A stretch of DNA of 64,000 bases from Mytilisepta virgata (lineage: Eukaryota; Mollusca; Bivalvia; Mytilida; Mytilidae), in assembly GCA_028015205.1 (NCBI GenBank), contig CM051517.1, positions 59,457,455 to 59,521,454 on the forward strand, written 5' to 3'. Below, piece after piece: positions 25,655 through 38,480 of the stretch. The stretch's first letter is position 1; each line of letters begins with the position of its first letter. The translations under genes were made by a program, and so were the position numbers. Under the pieces are notes generated by a model. It worked only from the letters and a program-made list of their open reading frames with translations, ran no database searches and was not told where the DNA came from.

Positions 25655-26240
25655 AGTTTGAGCTCACCTGGCCAAAAGCCCATGAGCATTGCCATCATTT
25701 GGCATCCGCCGTCGTCTGCAGTCCGTTCGGTCTGATGCCATTGGTATTTGGTTTCTGGCTACAAATGTAGATCAGTATAATGTCAAATTATGAGCTATAT
25801 ACAAGTGTGAAAATGTGGATTTTAAAACTTGGTTAAAACAATTTGTCAAAAATCTTCCCTGAAACTACTGGGCATAATTCAATGAAGGTTTGCATGCATG
25901 GTTGTTCTTTAGGTATACCTGCAAAACAATAACAATCAATTGTATGGCCATGAAACATATATAAACAGTTTGTGACAAAGACATGTCAATGATCTGTCGA
26001 CCTAGGTCAGACCCTGAAATAAATTTTTGACGTTTATCTGCCAGAGCGCAAAATATTCAATAAAGAAAATTAATTTATATATGCATGCAGCTGTTTTCAA
26101 GGTTATTGTATTTGTGGTGAGTTTGATGTTCAAGGTGAGTGATTTAGGCTCTTTCATAGCTTCTTGTTGGTTTTTTAGCTCACCTGGCCATGGATCAAGA
26201 TTTAATGCCATCATAATGTATCCGTCTGCGATCACCCGTC
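25655..26240. repeat. Bivalve-type repeat with GAGCTCACCTGGCC ends
   Basis: GAGCTCACCTGGCCAAAAGC at about 25660 and TAGCTCACCTGGCCATGGAT at about 26177 open two similar segments, each leading to CATCCGCCGTCGTC- or TCACCCGTCGCTGTCG-type blocks. The family is common in bivalve DNA as I recall; no coding content. Confidence 0.5.
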
Positions 26241-27149
26241 GCTGTCGTCGTCAGTTAAGTTTTAAAAAAGAAAACAAACCTTCTCTGAAACCACTGAAAC
26301 TTGTTAGACATTGTCTCTCCATCATGGGATGCTGGCTACATGTAAAATCATAGTAAAATAGTCAACATTTTCTGCAAATAATTTGAAAACGAAGGCAACT
26401 ATCAAAGTTTTCACATAGACATTTTTAACATTATTTTTTGGTTACGTAGATCTGTCATTTCAGTTTCAGTTGGACATCCAGATTGATTTATTGCCATTGA
26501 AATAACAATTTTTGTAAATTTTAATTGCCTTAACCATTTCAATGCAAACAAATGGAGATAAATAATCAATGTAAGGATAAAAGTTGCTCAGCTAAGAAAG
26601 GGTCGTCATTGTGCAAAATTTCATTATATTGTACTAGTAGGAGACACGACTCCTCCCCACGTTTCAATTCTTAACTGTTTATATATGGTACTCTGGGATA
26701 AATCGTGGTTCTTATGCCCTGCCTTTAATTAAAAAGCATAGCCTTCGGGTCTCTGTGTCTGTTCGTCCGTCCGTCCGTTTTTCCTTCCCAAGTCCGGTTT
26801 ACCTACGGGTTTAAGTTTCGTTTCCGGAAAGAAAGTATGGTATCATCAACAAGCTTTATCATACGTGTGCATCAAGATATGAACAAATAAAAATTTTAGG
26901 GATGGCAACGAGTACCCGAATACTCGAGTATCGCTCGGAAGGTCCGAGTATCGAGTGCCAATTTTAGTACTACGATCTTTCTTTTTTTAAATATTTCTTT
27001 CTGAAAACTGGTATGAAATTTGTTACGTAACAATAAACAGATCATACGGACTTTTTATGCGTCTAATTGTCCAGATAATTAACTGTTTCACTGTGTACAC
27101 ATCACAAGTTAAATAAACAAAACTAATCAGTGTGCTGTTTATTCTTCTT

Positions 27150-27720
27150 CAATTGGGACCAAATATTGATGGAGTGGTCCTTAAGCGGCCCCCTTTAAGA
27201 ATTGTGTCCGATGACCCCACTCGCCAACCAGGGCAACCGACATAGTTTTAACATAGGACCCTATGGTAAAATGTTTTAAAAATCTCCTCTGAAACTGCTT
27301 GGCCAATTGGGACCAAGCTTTGTTGGAATGGTCCTTATGTGGTTCCCTTTCAAAATTGTGGCCGATGAACTCCCACCAACCAAGGCAGCAGACATCAGCC
27401 GACATAGTTTTAACATAGGACTCAATGGGAAAAATGTTTTAAAAATCTTCTCCTCTGAAACTGCTTGGCCTATGGGACCAGAATTGGATGGAATGGTCTT
27501 TACGTTGCAGGGATGGTCCTTGGGTGGTCCTCTTTCAGAATTGTGTCTGACTACCCCACTTGCCAACCAAGATGGCTGCCGTTACTAAATATAGAAAATT
27601 CAGCAAAAAATAAATTAAAAATCTTCTTATCTGAAACTGCTAAGTCAATTGAGACCAAGCTATGATGAAAAGGTCCTTGGGTAATGCCCTTTCAGAATTG
27701 TGTGGGCTTATTTGAGCTAG
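27150..27720. repeat. Tandem repeat, about 150-bp unit, four diverged copies
   Basis: The blocks CTCTGAAACTGCTTGGCCAA, TTGGGACCAAGCTTTG-like, GTGGTTCCCTTTCAAAATTG and GACATAGTTTTAACATAGGA recur four times. Short ORFs on both strands over this stretch are products of the repeat, not genes. Confidence 0.7.
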
Positions 27721-29937
27721 GTGAGCGATACAGGCTCGCCTGAGCCTCTAGTTTTATCATAAAAACAAGGTCAAAAGTTACGTTAAAAAGATATATGTTA
27801 TGGTTGTTTACCTTTTGAATATTTTTTCTCCACATTTTAAAGTTTTTCGGAAACGAAAACAGCTCCTACTCCGCAAAATCTTTTTAGGTACTTAGTATAG
27901 GAATCGTCTGTGTGTCTGTCAGTGTGTCCATAATGTAGTTGTAAGTGCAACTCTTATACAGATTTTCATGAAATTTACACAAAGGGGTATATCATATGAA
28001 GATGTGCATGTCGAAAAAAAGTATATGCCCACACTTTAAAATGATATAATTTGACTTAGAATTTTTATCCACAGACAGCTGGATGAAGACTGGCGTGAGC
28101 ATCCTTCATTAGCTTTGCCTCCAAGACATCTAGCTTGAAAAAAAAGACATTTTATACATGTTTTTGTACTCCCGCACCATAGGAGAGAATGTACACTGTT
28201 TTACTCTGACTTGTCTGTCCGTCCGTCCGTAACTTTTTTCCGTCGCAGTTTTCTCATTAACTACTGGTCGCAGCTGCTTGAAATTTTGAAACATTATTTC
28301 TGTATGTTGTGCCGTATGATGTGATTCATTTTCGTAATATCTGTAATCAATTTCCTATTTACTAGGGACTTGGTTTTTTACTTAATTTTTTGGAATGTTG
28401 AAATTTCTGTCGCAGTTCTCTCGGCAACTACTTATCGAAATTTTGACACAATCTCTCTGAATGATGCCAGGGAACAACCAGGTCTTCATGTTTCTAAAGG
28501 ATCTTCAATACAGGAAAATGTGAAGGCAAAATCAAGACAGTCCCTCATATCTCAGTCTACATTGATACATATATATAGATAAATAATCAAACCTTTTTTG
28601 TTGAGCAAATAAGTCTGGGATATCATTGAACATGCAAGCAAAATTTGCTACCTTCTGTCCAAGATTATAGCTTCCTTAAATGGCTGACGTAACTGCAGAA
28701 GGTAGGTTAATATTAGTTTTAAAATATGGTGGTACGTCAGCATTCTTTCTCTGAGAATTCACCAAGATCCATCATGACAATGTCGTAATCTTGTAGTGCA
28801 TGATGAGTATCAATGTATTATATATTAGAGTATTACACTTCACCCAGTTAATCCTAAATAATCTACCCTAGTTTTATGTATGAGGGTGTAATTTCCTTAA
28901 GAACCGACTACTATGTAAATTCGGCTTTAAGTACCATGCAAGTTTATTTTATCAGCATTTTCGATTTTCTGAGTGCCGAGTATTAAAATTTCGGCTTCTC
29001 GAGTACCATGCTACCAAGTGCTGCCTAAAAATTAGCCAAAGGGCAAAGTAACAAAAAATGTGTTATATCCTCGAGTATCATGTATGAGTGTAAGCCCGTG
29101 AAGGTACATGTACTCATTGACTCGAGCAAGTTAGCCCGATTGATTTCAGATGAGGTGGTTTTATTTCAGTCCTTAGTTACACTCAACCACATGGTTTAAG
29201 AGGTACTTTAAAACATATATATAAGATAAGTAGCGAATATATTAATTTTTCATAACACTGCAGATGTCGCCCTCGTGCATTCTAATTTCATGTGATGTTT
29301 AATCTCGAAAGAGCATCATTGTTTACTGATTACTTCACGCCAAACAACCTTTATTCCATTTTGAAGACGTGTGGAATTTTAACACGCCTAGTTTGAAGAC
29401 GTGCGGATAAGAAAAATGTAGGTAAACTAAGGAAGCAAATTGCACATCTGCAGTTGCAAATATTTTGAAATATTTGCACAAAATAACGGTTTTCAAACTG
29501 TAATTTAATCTACGCTGGATTCAACTGTAAATTTATAGCGTATTCCGGATTCAAGGGGGGAGGGGGGTTACAGCCCCACACTTCCGGGCTATGTGCTAAT
29601 ACTCTATATGCAGTCGGTAAATTCTCCCCAAATCCCTTATTTTTCTATCGTCCTCACTTTTTTTGATATTTCTTCCTCGCGTGCAATTCGTTGATAAATA
29701 ATCTTAAATGGTCATTTTTAATTCTCTTGTCCGACGATGATGTTCGTTAACATCGACTCACTGTCCGACTGTTGTTCGTTAACATCGACTTTTTTAGATA
29801 TATAACTAGGTGGCCTTATTTTTTTATATTACAATTGAAGAACAACTGAAGGTTGCACGTTTTTTTTTATGGAAATAATGCAATTTTTCCGTTCCCGTTC
29901 CCGTATTCCGTTCCGTTTCCGCCTTTTAGTAACACCC

Positions 29938-29945
29938 GGCGTCAA
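29938..29945 (+). repeat. 8-bp target duplication, right
   Basis: GGCGTCAA, directly following AGTAACACCC at the element's right end. Confidence 0.7.
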
Positions 29946-30400
29946 CATGATCGTTCAAAACTATCATCAACCTAAAGCATTTTCCTTTGAAAATCCTTTC
30001 CTCAGCTCTTTATTCTGACCTTTAATTCTAATACAACTTGACCCCAACTGGAAGTTGTTAAATCTCCGTACATTACTGTCAATAGGTGTATTCTATCATG
30101 TAGTCATTTAGGTTGGGCATAAAAAAGAACGCACATTTTTATTTGGTATTAAATTTCTTTTACTAAAATTTTAATCTCAGAACTTCATGACAAACGCAAA
30201 ACATACTATCGATCATATTATGCCATTTAAAACCACTTTTTGAAATAATTGATATTTTTACAGCGTCGGATGTGTGATCTTGATCTCCCTCTTTTGACTT
30301 TCCAAGTTTGTCATCTCATTATACAGATACAGATCTTTTATTTTCAAATCACGGAGCCCATTACTGGGCATGACAATCAAATATAAACAATATCAATGAT

Positions 30401-30409
30401 TGGTATCTG
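30401..30409 (+). repeat. Left target-site duplication candidate
   Basis: TGGTATCTG, matched exactly at 52788-52796. It lies 4 bases (AGAC) outside the left inverted repeat. The preceding AATG is also partly shared with the right flank (AATGAT before the left copy, AATG before the right copy), so the duplication may be slightly longer and imperfect. Confidence 0.65.
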
Positions 30410-30413
30410 AGAC

Positions 30414-30439
30414 AGGTACAGTATTCGACAATCGATTGA
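30414..30439 (+). repeat. Left terminal inverted repeat of the giant element
   Basis: 26 bases beginning AGGTACAGTATTCGACAAT. The exact reverse complement is at 52757-52782. The inner part (ATCGATTGA) already resembles the CGATCG-rich subterminal units that follow. Confidence 0.85.
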
Positions 30440-30574
30440 ATAGACAGTTTACAAAAATTACTATCTATTGTATAGTCAATTCAAATCAATTGACTACTGC
30501 TGTAGGATCAATCAATTGTTGTCGGTTTATTACTATCATTTGTAGTCAATTCAGTGAATCTATTCAATCAACCC

Positions 30575-32640
30575 TTTATTTTTAAAGTTAATTGTATTCA
30601 ATCGTTACTATTGATTAATAGTTGATCAACTCAATCAACTCTATCATTTGTATTTCAAGGGTCACGATCGTATCAATCGTATACAATCGTTACGATAGAT
30701 TAAGAGTTGATCAACTCAATCAACTGTATCCTTTCCTTTCCTTTTCAAGAGTCACGATCGTATCAATCGTATTCAATCGTTACGATCGATTATGAGTTAT
30801 TCAACTCAATCAACTGTATCTTTTGTATTTCAAGGGTCACGATCGTATCGATCGTGTTCAATCGTTACGATCGATTAAGAGTTGATCAACTCAATCAACT
30901 CTTTCATTTGTTTTTCAATGGTCACGATCGTATCGATCGCATTCAATCGTTACGATCGATTAAGAGTTGATCAACTCAATCAACTGTATCATTTCCTTTT
31001 CAAGGGTCAAGATCGTATTGACATGATTGATCGTATACAATCGTTACGATCGATTAAAAGTTAATCAACTCAATCAACTGTATCCTTTCCTTTTCAAGGG
31101 TCACGATCGTATCGATCGTATTCAATAGTTACGATCGATTAAAAGTTAATCAACTCAATCAACTGTATCCTTTCCTTTTCAAGGATCACGATCGTATCGA
31201 TCGTATTCAATCGTTACGATCGATTAAGAGTTGATCAACTCAATCAACTGTATCCTTTCCTTTTCAAGGGTCACGATCGTATCGATCGTATTTAATCGTT
31301 ACGATCGATTAAGAGTTTATCAACTCAATCAACTTTATCTTTTGTATTTCAAGGGTCACGATCGTATCGATCGTGTTCAATCGTAACGATCGATTAAGAG
31401 TTGATCAACTCAATCAACTGTATCATTTCCTTTTCAAGGGTCACGATCGTATCGATCGTATTTAATCGTTACGATCGATTAAGAGTTTATCAACTCAATC
31501 AACTTTATCTTTTGTATTTCAAGGGTCACGATCGTATCGATCGTGTTCAATCGTAACGATCGATTAAGAGTTGATCAACTCAATCAACTGTATCATTTCC
31601 TTTTCAAGGGTCACGATCGTATCGATCGTATTCAATCGTTACGATCGATTAAGAGTTGATCAACTCAATCAACTGTATAATTTCCTTTTCAAGGGTCAAG
31701 ATCGTATCGATCATATACAATCGTTACGATCGATTAAAAGTTAATCAACTCAATCAACTGTATCCTTTCCTTTTCAAGGGTCACGATCGTATCGATGGTA
31801 ATCAGTCGTTACGATCGTTTAAGAATTTATCAACTCAATCAACTCAATCTTTTGTATTTCAAGGGTCACGATCGTATCGATCGTATTCAATCGTTACGAT
31901 CGATTAAGAGATGATCAACTCAATCAACTCTATCATTTGTTTTTCAGTGGTCTAGATCGTATCGATCGTATTCAATCTTTACGATCGATTAATAGTTGAT
32001 CAGCTCAATCAACTGTATCATTTGTATTTCAAGAGTTACGATCGTATCGATCGTATTCAATCGTTACGATCGATTAAGAGTTGATCAACTCAATCAACCC
32101 AATCAACTGTATCCTTTCCTTTTCAAGGGTCACGATGGTATCAATCGTGTTCAATCGTTACGATCGATTAAGAGTTGATCAACTCAATCAACTGTATCAT
32201 TTGTATTTCATAGGTCATAATCGTATCGATCGGGTTCAATCGTTACGAGCGATTTATAGTTGATCAACTCAATCAACTGTATCATTTGTTTTGTAAGGGT
32301 CACGATCGTACCGATCGTATTCAATCGTTACGATCGATAAAGAGTTGATGAACTCAATCAACTGTATCATTTGTTTTGTAATGGTCACTATCGTATCGAT
32401 CGTATTCAATCGTTATGATCGATTAAGAGTTGATCAAATCAATCTATTGTGTCATTTGTATTTCAGGAGTCACGATCGTATCGATCGCATTCAATCGTTA
32501 CGATCGATTAAGAGTTAATCAACTCAATCAATTGTATCATTTGTATTTCATGGGTCACGATCGTATCGATCGTATTCAATCGTTACGATCGATTTAGAGT
32601 TGATTGAGTTTTTTTTTTTTCAAGGGTTACGATCGTATCA
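30575..32640 (+). repeat. Left subterminal 85-bp tandem array
   Basis: About 24 head-to-tail units of 85 bp. Unit starts measured at GTCACG fall at 30751, 30836, 30921, 31006, 31100, 31185 and 31270, and so on. Each unit holds GTCACGATCGTATCGATCG, then CAATCGTTACGATCGATT, then the perfect palindrome GAGTTGATCAACTC followed by AATCAACT, and a short T-rich spacer. Short ORFs running through the array are by-products of the period. The units likely serve as multiple transposase binding sites next to the terminal repeat. That is inference; the array is also compatible with satellite expansion. Confidence 0.9.
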
Positions 32641-32655
32641 ATCAACTGTATCATT

Positions 32656-32699
32656 GAGTGATTGAGTGCACAAAAATAGAACAATGTATAATACAAAGT
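32656..32699 (+). repeat. 44-bp direct repeat, copy 1
   Basis: Starts GAGTGATTGAGTGCACAAAA and is identical over 44 bases to 35071-35114. It lies immediately inside the end of the left subterminal array. Confidence 0.9.
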
Positions 32700-33631
32700 A
32701 TAAATAAGAAATACAAATTTATTGTCTACTGAATTTGATAGTCTTTTGTTGTAGCACAAAGAACAAGTCAAATATAATCGCCGACAGATGTAATATCTTC
32801 GACTTCCCCAACTTATAAGACAGCAAAATAACTTGATGCTTAAATGTTTTTAAAACTTTTTAGACAATATGCCAAATAAATTTTGGTTGTATGTGGACAG
32901 TTTGTTAATGTTTCCAATAATAAAATTTATCCTAAAATAACCCACACCTGAATTAGTTATTTTTTTCTATAGGGCCTTGCGGCTGGCAGAAAGGCTGGAT
33001 ATAAATGTCGCTTCGCTATACGGGAATGCAGCAAAAGATAACATCCATCTGGTTACATATTGACTCTAAGGAGTGTCGCCGTGGTCCGCTACGCTCCGCG
33101 GGCTCCGCTTCCGCACCTTCGTTTCTCTGCCGGCGGACTTTAAAATTGATAGTGTCAATTTAAAAAAAAAACATTAACAAAGTAAGAAGTTGTGCTTTCG
33201 CATGATACAGTTTAATTATTTTAAGCATACAATGGGTCTTTATAGTACGACATCCACTTTGTTTAACAAAATGTACATATAAATGGCTGTTACTTTTCAA
33301 TCCTTTTATAAAACATGTAACTTGACTCGTTTTATCTGGATATTTTTTATATAAGCTAAACAATTGATATATTACCAATTTAATATATGAATTCTTAAAA
33401 AAAATACATTTAATAAAAAAATTAAAAAAAATAACATTTAACATTTTTTGTTATCAGTGCGTTATACATTTAACTTCCACACCGTTTGCAAAAATGATTT
33501 AAAATCATTGTTCCTTGTCAGTCGTTCAAAAACATGAACGCTCAACGCAGACATTTTTTTTAAGAGAAAAAAATGGTTAAATGACTGCAGATTTATTCTT
33601 TCCAAATACTTAAAGATTGCTATATTTTATA

Positions 33632-33807
33632 TAACCCTAACCCTAACCTTAATCCTAAACCCTAATTCTAACCCTAACTCTAACCCTAACACTAGCCCTA
33701 ACTCTAACCACTAACCCTAACCCTGACCCTAACCCTAACCCTAAACCCTAAACCCTAAACTCTAAACTGTAACCCTAAACCCTAAACCCTAAACTCTAAC
33801 CCCAAAC
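33632..33807 (-). repeat. Interstitial telomere-like (CCCTAA)n tract
   Basis: About 175 bp of CCCTAA and variants (CCCTAAA, CTCTAA, CCCTGA). This is the complement of TTAGGG, the telomere repeat of molluscs and most animals. It lies inside the giant element, and single-copy-looking sequence continues on both sides, so it is not a chromosome end. The degeneracy suggests age. Confidence 0.9.
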
Positions 33808-34727
33808 GCTAGAGATGAAATTCAAATATAACGATTTGCAGGCCGTGTGCAAATATCCAACAAATATATGTCTTGCATGAATTATTTCTTAAATAAACAT
33901 TGAGAAACAAATTTGTCTAACACTTTATATTATCTAACCTTATTAATAACCCTAAAAATCTGGACTGGAATATTGTATACGCTTTAAATTTGTAAACAAG
34001 TGTACATGTAGTTTGTGGATATCTCATAACACCTCTTACGAATGGACCGTCGGGTCAACGAACAGAACTTTTGCAAATCATAAAATTAATCAGTATAGTT
34101 CTAGGTAGGGTATTGATTTCTTTAAACAAAATGCAACATTTAAGTAAATTTTACAAATTATATATAAGATGAAAATTCTTCAATTAAAATCTTTACAAAT
34201 GTATGCAAAAATTAAGAAATAAAAATAGTGATATTGTATAAATTGTTCCGTGCTAAAAGCAGTTGAAATTCCACTGTTGTCTGCATAAGTTGTAGTAAGT
34301 TAATTTACATCTGGTTCTCTTTGTTTGATGTGCCTGAAAAATAGTAATATTTAAATGTATTTATTGTAACAGAATTCAAAGTTTGGAATAATAAAGAATA
34401 AATTTTCAAAACAGGATTTCATCTGAAAGAGTTTATATAGTATAGTATGAATAAGCAATGTGTATCAAAACAACCATTATAAAAGAAATCTTGAAATTAA
34501 AATATAAAACTATACTGATTTGCAATTTTAGAAAGTTAAATGCATTAGAAATTTTATTTTAAATCCAAACCCGTGCTATCTTCTAATGCTTCAGTTGTAA
34601 AAGAAATTTCATATTTAAAATCAGTAACAGTAATGTTGTTGTATATTACCTAAAATGAGTTGTTTAACTAAATAATTTGCTTTGTTAGTCTTGTATGTTT
34701 GTTTTATTTTTAGTTCATTTATATGTT

Positions 34728-34945
34728 TCGGAGTTTAGTGTGACGTCCATTTTCACTGAACTAGTACACATTTTTGTTTAGGGGCCAGCTGAAGCCCGCC
34801 TCCGGGTGCGGGATTTTCTCGCTGTGTTGAAGACCCATTGGTGGCCTTGAGCTGTTTTCTACTCTTTGGTCGGGTTGTTGTCTCTTTGACACATTCCCCA
34901 TTTCCATTCCCAATTTTATATATGAGCGTGCCCCAGCTTTCAAAT
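34728..34945 (+). repeat. Dispersed mussel-type repeat, copy 1
   Basis: Contains the block GGTGGCCTTGAGCTGTTTTC, then TCGGGTTGTTGTCTCTTTGA and CACATTCCC. Related copies are at 46010-46205 and, partly, at 42880-42965. I recognise it as a repeat frequent in mussel sequences; the class is unknown and it could be SINE-like. Confidence 0.6.
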
Positions 34946-35070
34946 TAAAGTAAATTTAATGTTCAGGAAAAAACATATGTTTAATAACTACTTAATTTAA
35001 ACCCATACATCATAACTAAATATATTTATTTAGAAATATACTACAGTAATTTACTAGAAGAAACTAACGC

Positions 35071-35114
35071 GAGTGATTGAGTGCACAAAAATAGAACAAT
35101 GTATAATACAAAGT
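35071..35114 (+). repeat. 44-bp direct repeat, copy 2
   Basis: Identical to 32656-32699. The two copies bracket about 2.4 kb that contains the telomere-like tract and a dispersed repeat, which suggests an insertion or duplication event within the element. Confidence 0.9.
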
Positions 35115-35267
35115 GCGGCTTGAAGACTACTTGAAATGTTAATGGTGATACACAGCACAGCCCTACATTGTGCAGTTGGGTTCGTGTTTCTCAAACGTTT
35201 TTTATGCACTAATGCATGGTGTTAATCGTTTTTATTGGTTGTCAGTTCCTCGTCAATAAAGAGTTTG

Positions 35268-35700
35268 TGTCCAATTGATCTGTCTCTGTGTTACACAGGT
35301 GCTCCTAAAACGGAGGAAATAACTCAGAAAAGAATAAGACATCCTAGAACACTGATTATTAAAACATTTTTTCAGTGGTGCTAGTTTGTAGTATTTTTTT
35401 TCTTTTTTTTTCGAGTGATGCGAGTCAAGTTCTTTCTCTGTGTGACACGGATGCTCCAAGAACGGAGAAAATAACTAATAGAAGATAATTTAGAACTATG
35501 ATGATCAAAAATATTTCTTCGGTGGTGCAAGTTTGTAGTATTTCTTTTTTTCAGTGGTGCGAGATATGTCTCTGTTTGACTCGGGGTGCTCCGAGAAAGG
35601 AGTAAGTAACTAAGAGAAAAAGAAAACACTCTTGAATTCTCTAATGATTAAACACATTTCTTTGAGTTTGTAATTCGAGTGGTGCGAGTTTGATAAAGTG
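35268..35700 (+). repeat. Degenerate minisatellite, about 140-150-bp unit
   Basis: Three diverged units open with TGTCTCTGTGTTACACAGGT (about 35280), TTTCTCTGTGTGACACGGAT (about 35432) and TGTCTCTGTTTGACTCGGGG (about 35566). Each continues with GCTCC, an ACGGAG- or AAGGAG-like block and a GTGGTGCGAG-like block. Confidence 0.6.
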
Positions 35701-35902
35701 ATGCAAGTTGTAATAATTGGTGTGAGTGTGCGTGGTGCTAGTTGGCCTTGGGCCGAGTTTTCATAAATTCCATTTCCACCGGCTTAGAAAACGTAGACGG
35801 TAATTAAGGAAGCAGAACTTTATTTGGTGTTTAATTAATGAAGCTACGCAAATTAAAGCAATTACTTTATGAAGTTATAAAGTACATTACATACACTAAC
35901 TA

Positions 35903-35908
35903 TTTATT
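35903..35908 (-). terminator. Polyadenylation signal of the DUF3987 gene
   Basis: TTTATT on the plus strand, AATAAA on the minus strand, about 86 bases beyond the stop codon at 35994. Confidence 0.5.
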
Positions 35909-35993
35909 AGTATATAATACTTCAAATGATCGTTGGCTTGGAGACAAAAATTGCAGTCTACAAATTTAATAGTATAGATAAGTAACATCAGTA

Positions 35994-38406
35994 CTAACCC
36001 CTAGTTCCGTTAATGTATTTCTCATTTGAAATTTTCAGCTTTTTAATTAGTTCAATTTGTGATTCTGTAAGATCTTCAAACTTCCTTTTCCTAAATACCA
36101 ACGAGCTACTTTTATTTAGGCTGTGTTTTTTTTGCTCTACTTCTCCCAATCCTAAACTGCTAATCTGAATAAAAAAAACCTTGTTATATAACAAAAATCA
36201 ATGAAATCTAACCTGCAACCCTTTTCATCCAACTTCTTTTTAAATGGTTTAATTTACAATAAGAAAATAAAATTCAATTTGTAATTTGCTAAAACAAGCA
36301 AACAAAAATATTTTATGAAAGCAACCAGTAAACTCAAATTATTAAGATTGCATTAAACTATATATATTATGCAAATGATTTTGGTGAATTAATTTAATTG
36401 TTAAAAAAAATTTCATAGTAAGTGCATACAATGTATATTCTGTATTTCTAAACCTCTGTTCGATATAATTTGTAAGTATTTCCTGGATTTGCAAAATAAA
36501 AAAGATTAAAATTAAAAATATAAATACTTACATCTTTAAAAAACTTCTCGGCAGCCCAAGACGGAAATCTGTTTGAGCTGGCTCCTCTTTCATCTTTGGA
36601 CACAGCTGGAAATAATGCATTTCTACATGCAATCGATGAGGAAATTTCTGTTTCTTCTGAATCGTACTCTAAAATTCTTTTAATCTTTTGTTGATTGTCC
36701 AATATAAAAGATTGGTCTTTGTCTGTAATTGAATTAGTTAATTAAATTTAACCCCAAAAGTCTTCTCAATTAAAATAATATTGGTTATTTTTCTGTAAAA
36801 ATGCCACAAACTCGGGAGAGTTTAATTATTAATTATCAGCCAATTATTAATCATTGAATAGGTTATAATGAAAACAAAATCAAGATGGGCTATACAAATA
36901 TTTTGTATGTAAATTTTCCTTTTCTTTTTTAAAATAAATGATAATCCAATTTGTTGGATTAAATACAGTTTCAATATTAATTCGTATGCAGTTGTGATGG
37001 TTGTTTTTAGTTGGATAGTGTCTCATTAGAACACATTTGTATTGTTAAGACCCATCCATACATGTAACTGTACCATTATTTTTTTTGTTTAAAATTCGTT
37101 ACTGCAAATACCTTGAGAAGAAACAGTGTCCAAGCTTTCTGTATTGCTGTTGATTACAACTTCTGGCAAAAGACAGAACTTTGTGTCATTGAAGTACTTC
37201 ATTAACATTATAGCCTTTGTTGCTATTGACGCGGAAATTGTATAAGTCCATGAATAGCTGTCTAGATCCAAATTGTCTGAAATGAAAAAAAAACAATATA
37301 ATACAAAGGACAAATAATATTACGAAACATGGAAACAAGTTGAAAAAGGCTATTAATTTGTATGTTATATCTCACAAAGATGCAAGCAAAATTGTGCTAA
37401 TAATACCACCAACAGCAGTTTAGTTATTGGCAATCAGGAAGAAACGGTGTAAAATTTACACACGTTACAACATATCATTGTCAAACTAGACACCAAGTTT
37501 AAAATCATACTGTTCATGTTCATGTTCAAAAGTGTGATAAAAATGTAAAATTCATTCATTTTGACGAAAATTCTAATTTAAATCAAGATATCAAAAAAAA
37601 TAACAGTATTAGCAAACAGAAAAAAGCTAAGTGTAGGAAAATTGCCCTAAAAAAAAAAAAAATACAACTCATCACTATTTAATAATACGTCAATCGTTAA
37701 AACCTATGTTGCGAGCGATAAGAAAGATGAGCAACGGCACAAGTCTTGACAGTTCTTCATGTAACAAAAGGTTTCTGAACAACCACTAGGTATATCAACA
37801 ATTTAATACATATTTTTGTTTTAATAAGCCTATACAACTAGCTAGAAAGTCAATCATTTCTAAATTTCTGGGGAAAGAGTGACGCCGACGGACAGGCAAA
37901 CTAAATAACGGACAACCGGAAAACTAACGAACGAACGAAAATAGTAATAAATTTGGGTTTATATGTTTTAATAAAAATAATTTAAAACTGTAGTCCATTT
38001 ATTCTTGATATTAAGTTAAATAATTTGATATTAACTGTTTTTACATTTTAAAAAAACAAACCTTTCACAACAGTAGAAGCATTGTCCATAGCAGTTAAAA
38101 TTCCTGCAAGCCGCACAATGTACCCCAGACTTTTAGACAAGACACCTCGCCTGTTCTCATCATCCTCAAATTTTTTTTTCAAAACTAAAAAATAATTATC
38201 ATGGTAATCATTAAAGACTACCATGGCTTCTGCTGAAAAACTATACTCAATGACCTCTTCGTGCTTCTTAGAAATAACATTAAACATGTGTTCAAAACAC
38301 TTTTTCATGTGAACAGGTACTGGTACAACATAATCTTGTGATGTATAGGTAACTTCTTTTGGACAGGAAAGTAGATATCTAATATTGAAATGAGTTACAG
38401 TTATTG

Positions 38407-38480
<74 letters not shown>

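Larger units (their letters stand above)
24272..29937. mobile_element. Non-autonomous hAT-like element, 5.7 kb
   Basis: The left end is CAGGTGTTACTAAAAGGCGG. The right end, reverse complemented, is GGGTGTTACTAAAAGGCGG; both continue with AAACG, AAC and GGAATACGG. Flanking 8-bp duplications are GGCGTCAA at 24264-24271 and 29938-29945, exact. An 8-bp duplication and CAG-like tips fit the hAT superfamily. No transposase frame is present; the interior is filled with other repeats (27150-27720 and TCCG runs), so it is a dead or non-autonomous copy with nested insertions. A MITE of another class with 8-bp duplications is possible. Confidence 0.7.
32700..35070. other. Non-coding interior between the 44-bp direct repeats
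   Basis: No convincing gene. A GC-rich patch of repetitive look lies at about 32980-33140. The telomere-like tract is at 33632-33807. A dispersed mussel-type repeat lies at 34728-34945. The remainder is AT-rich with only short, composition-driven ORFs. Confidence 0.6.

Noticed and set aside
27181..27665. Overlapping ORFs on both strands
   Set aside because: They fall in a four-copy tandem repeat; apparent similarity between the peptides is due to DNA repetition.
26898..29040. Possible nested element with GGGATGGCAACGAGTACC at its left end
   Set aside because: The right side (about 28970-29030) offers only a weak inverted match, so the boundaries could not be supported.
30575..32640. Array resembles a CRISPR array or a repetitive coding region
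   Set aside because: Units are contiguous without unique spacers, the genome is eukaryotic, and the 60-87-codon ORFs simply follow the 85-bp period in shifting frames.
33632..33807. Possible chromosome end
   Set aside because: The tract is degenerate and ordinary sequence, including intact genes, continues for tens of kb on both sides.
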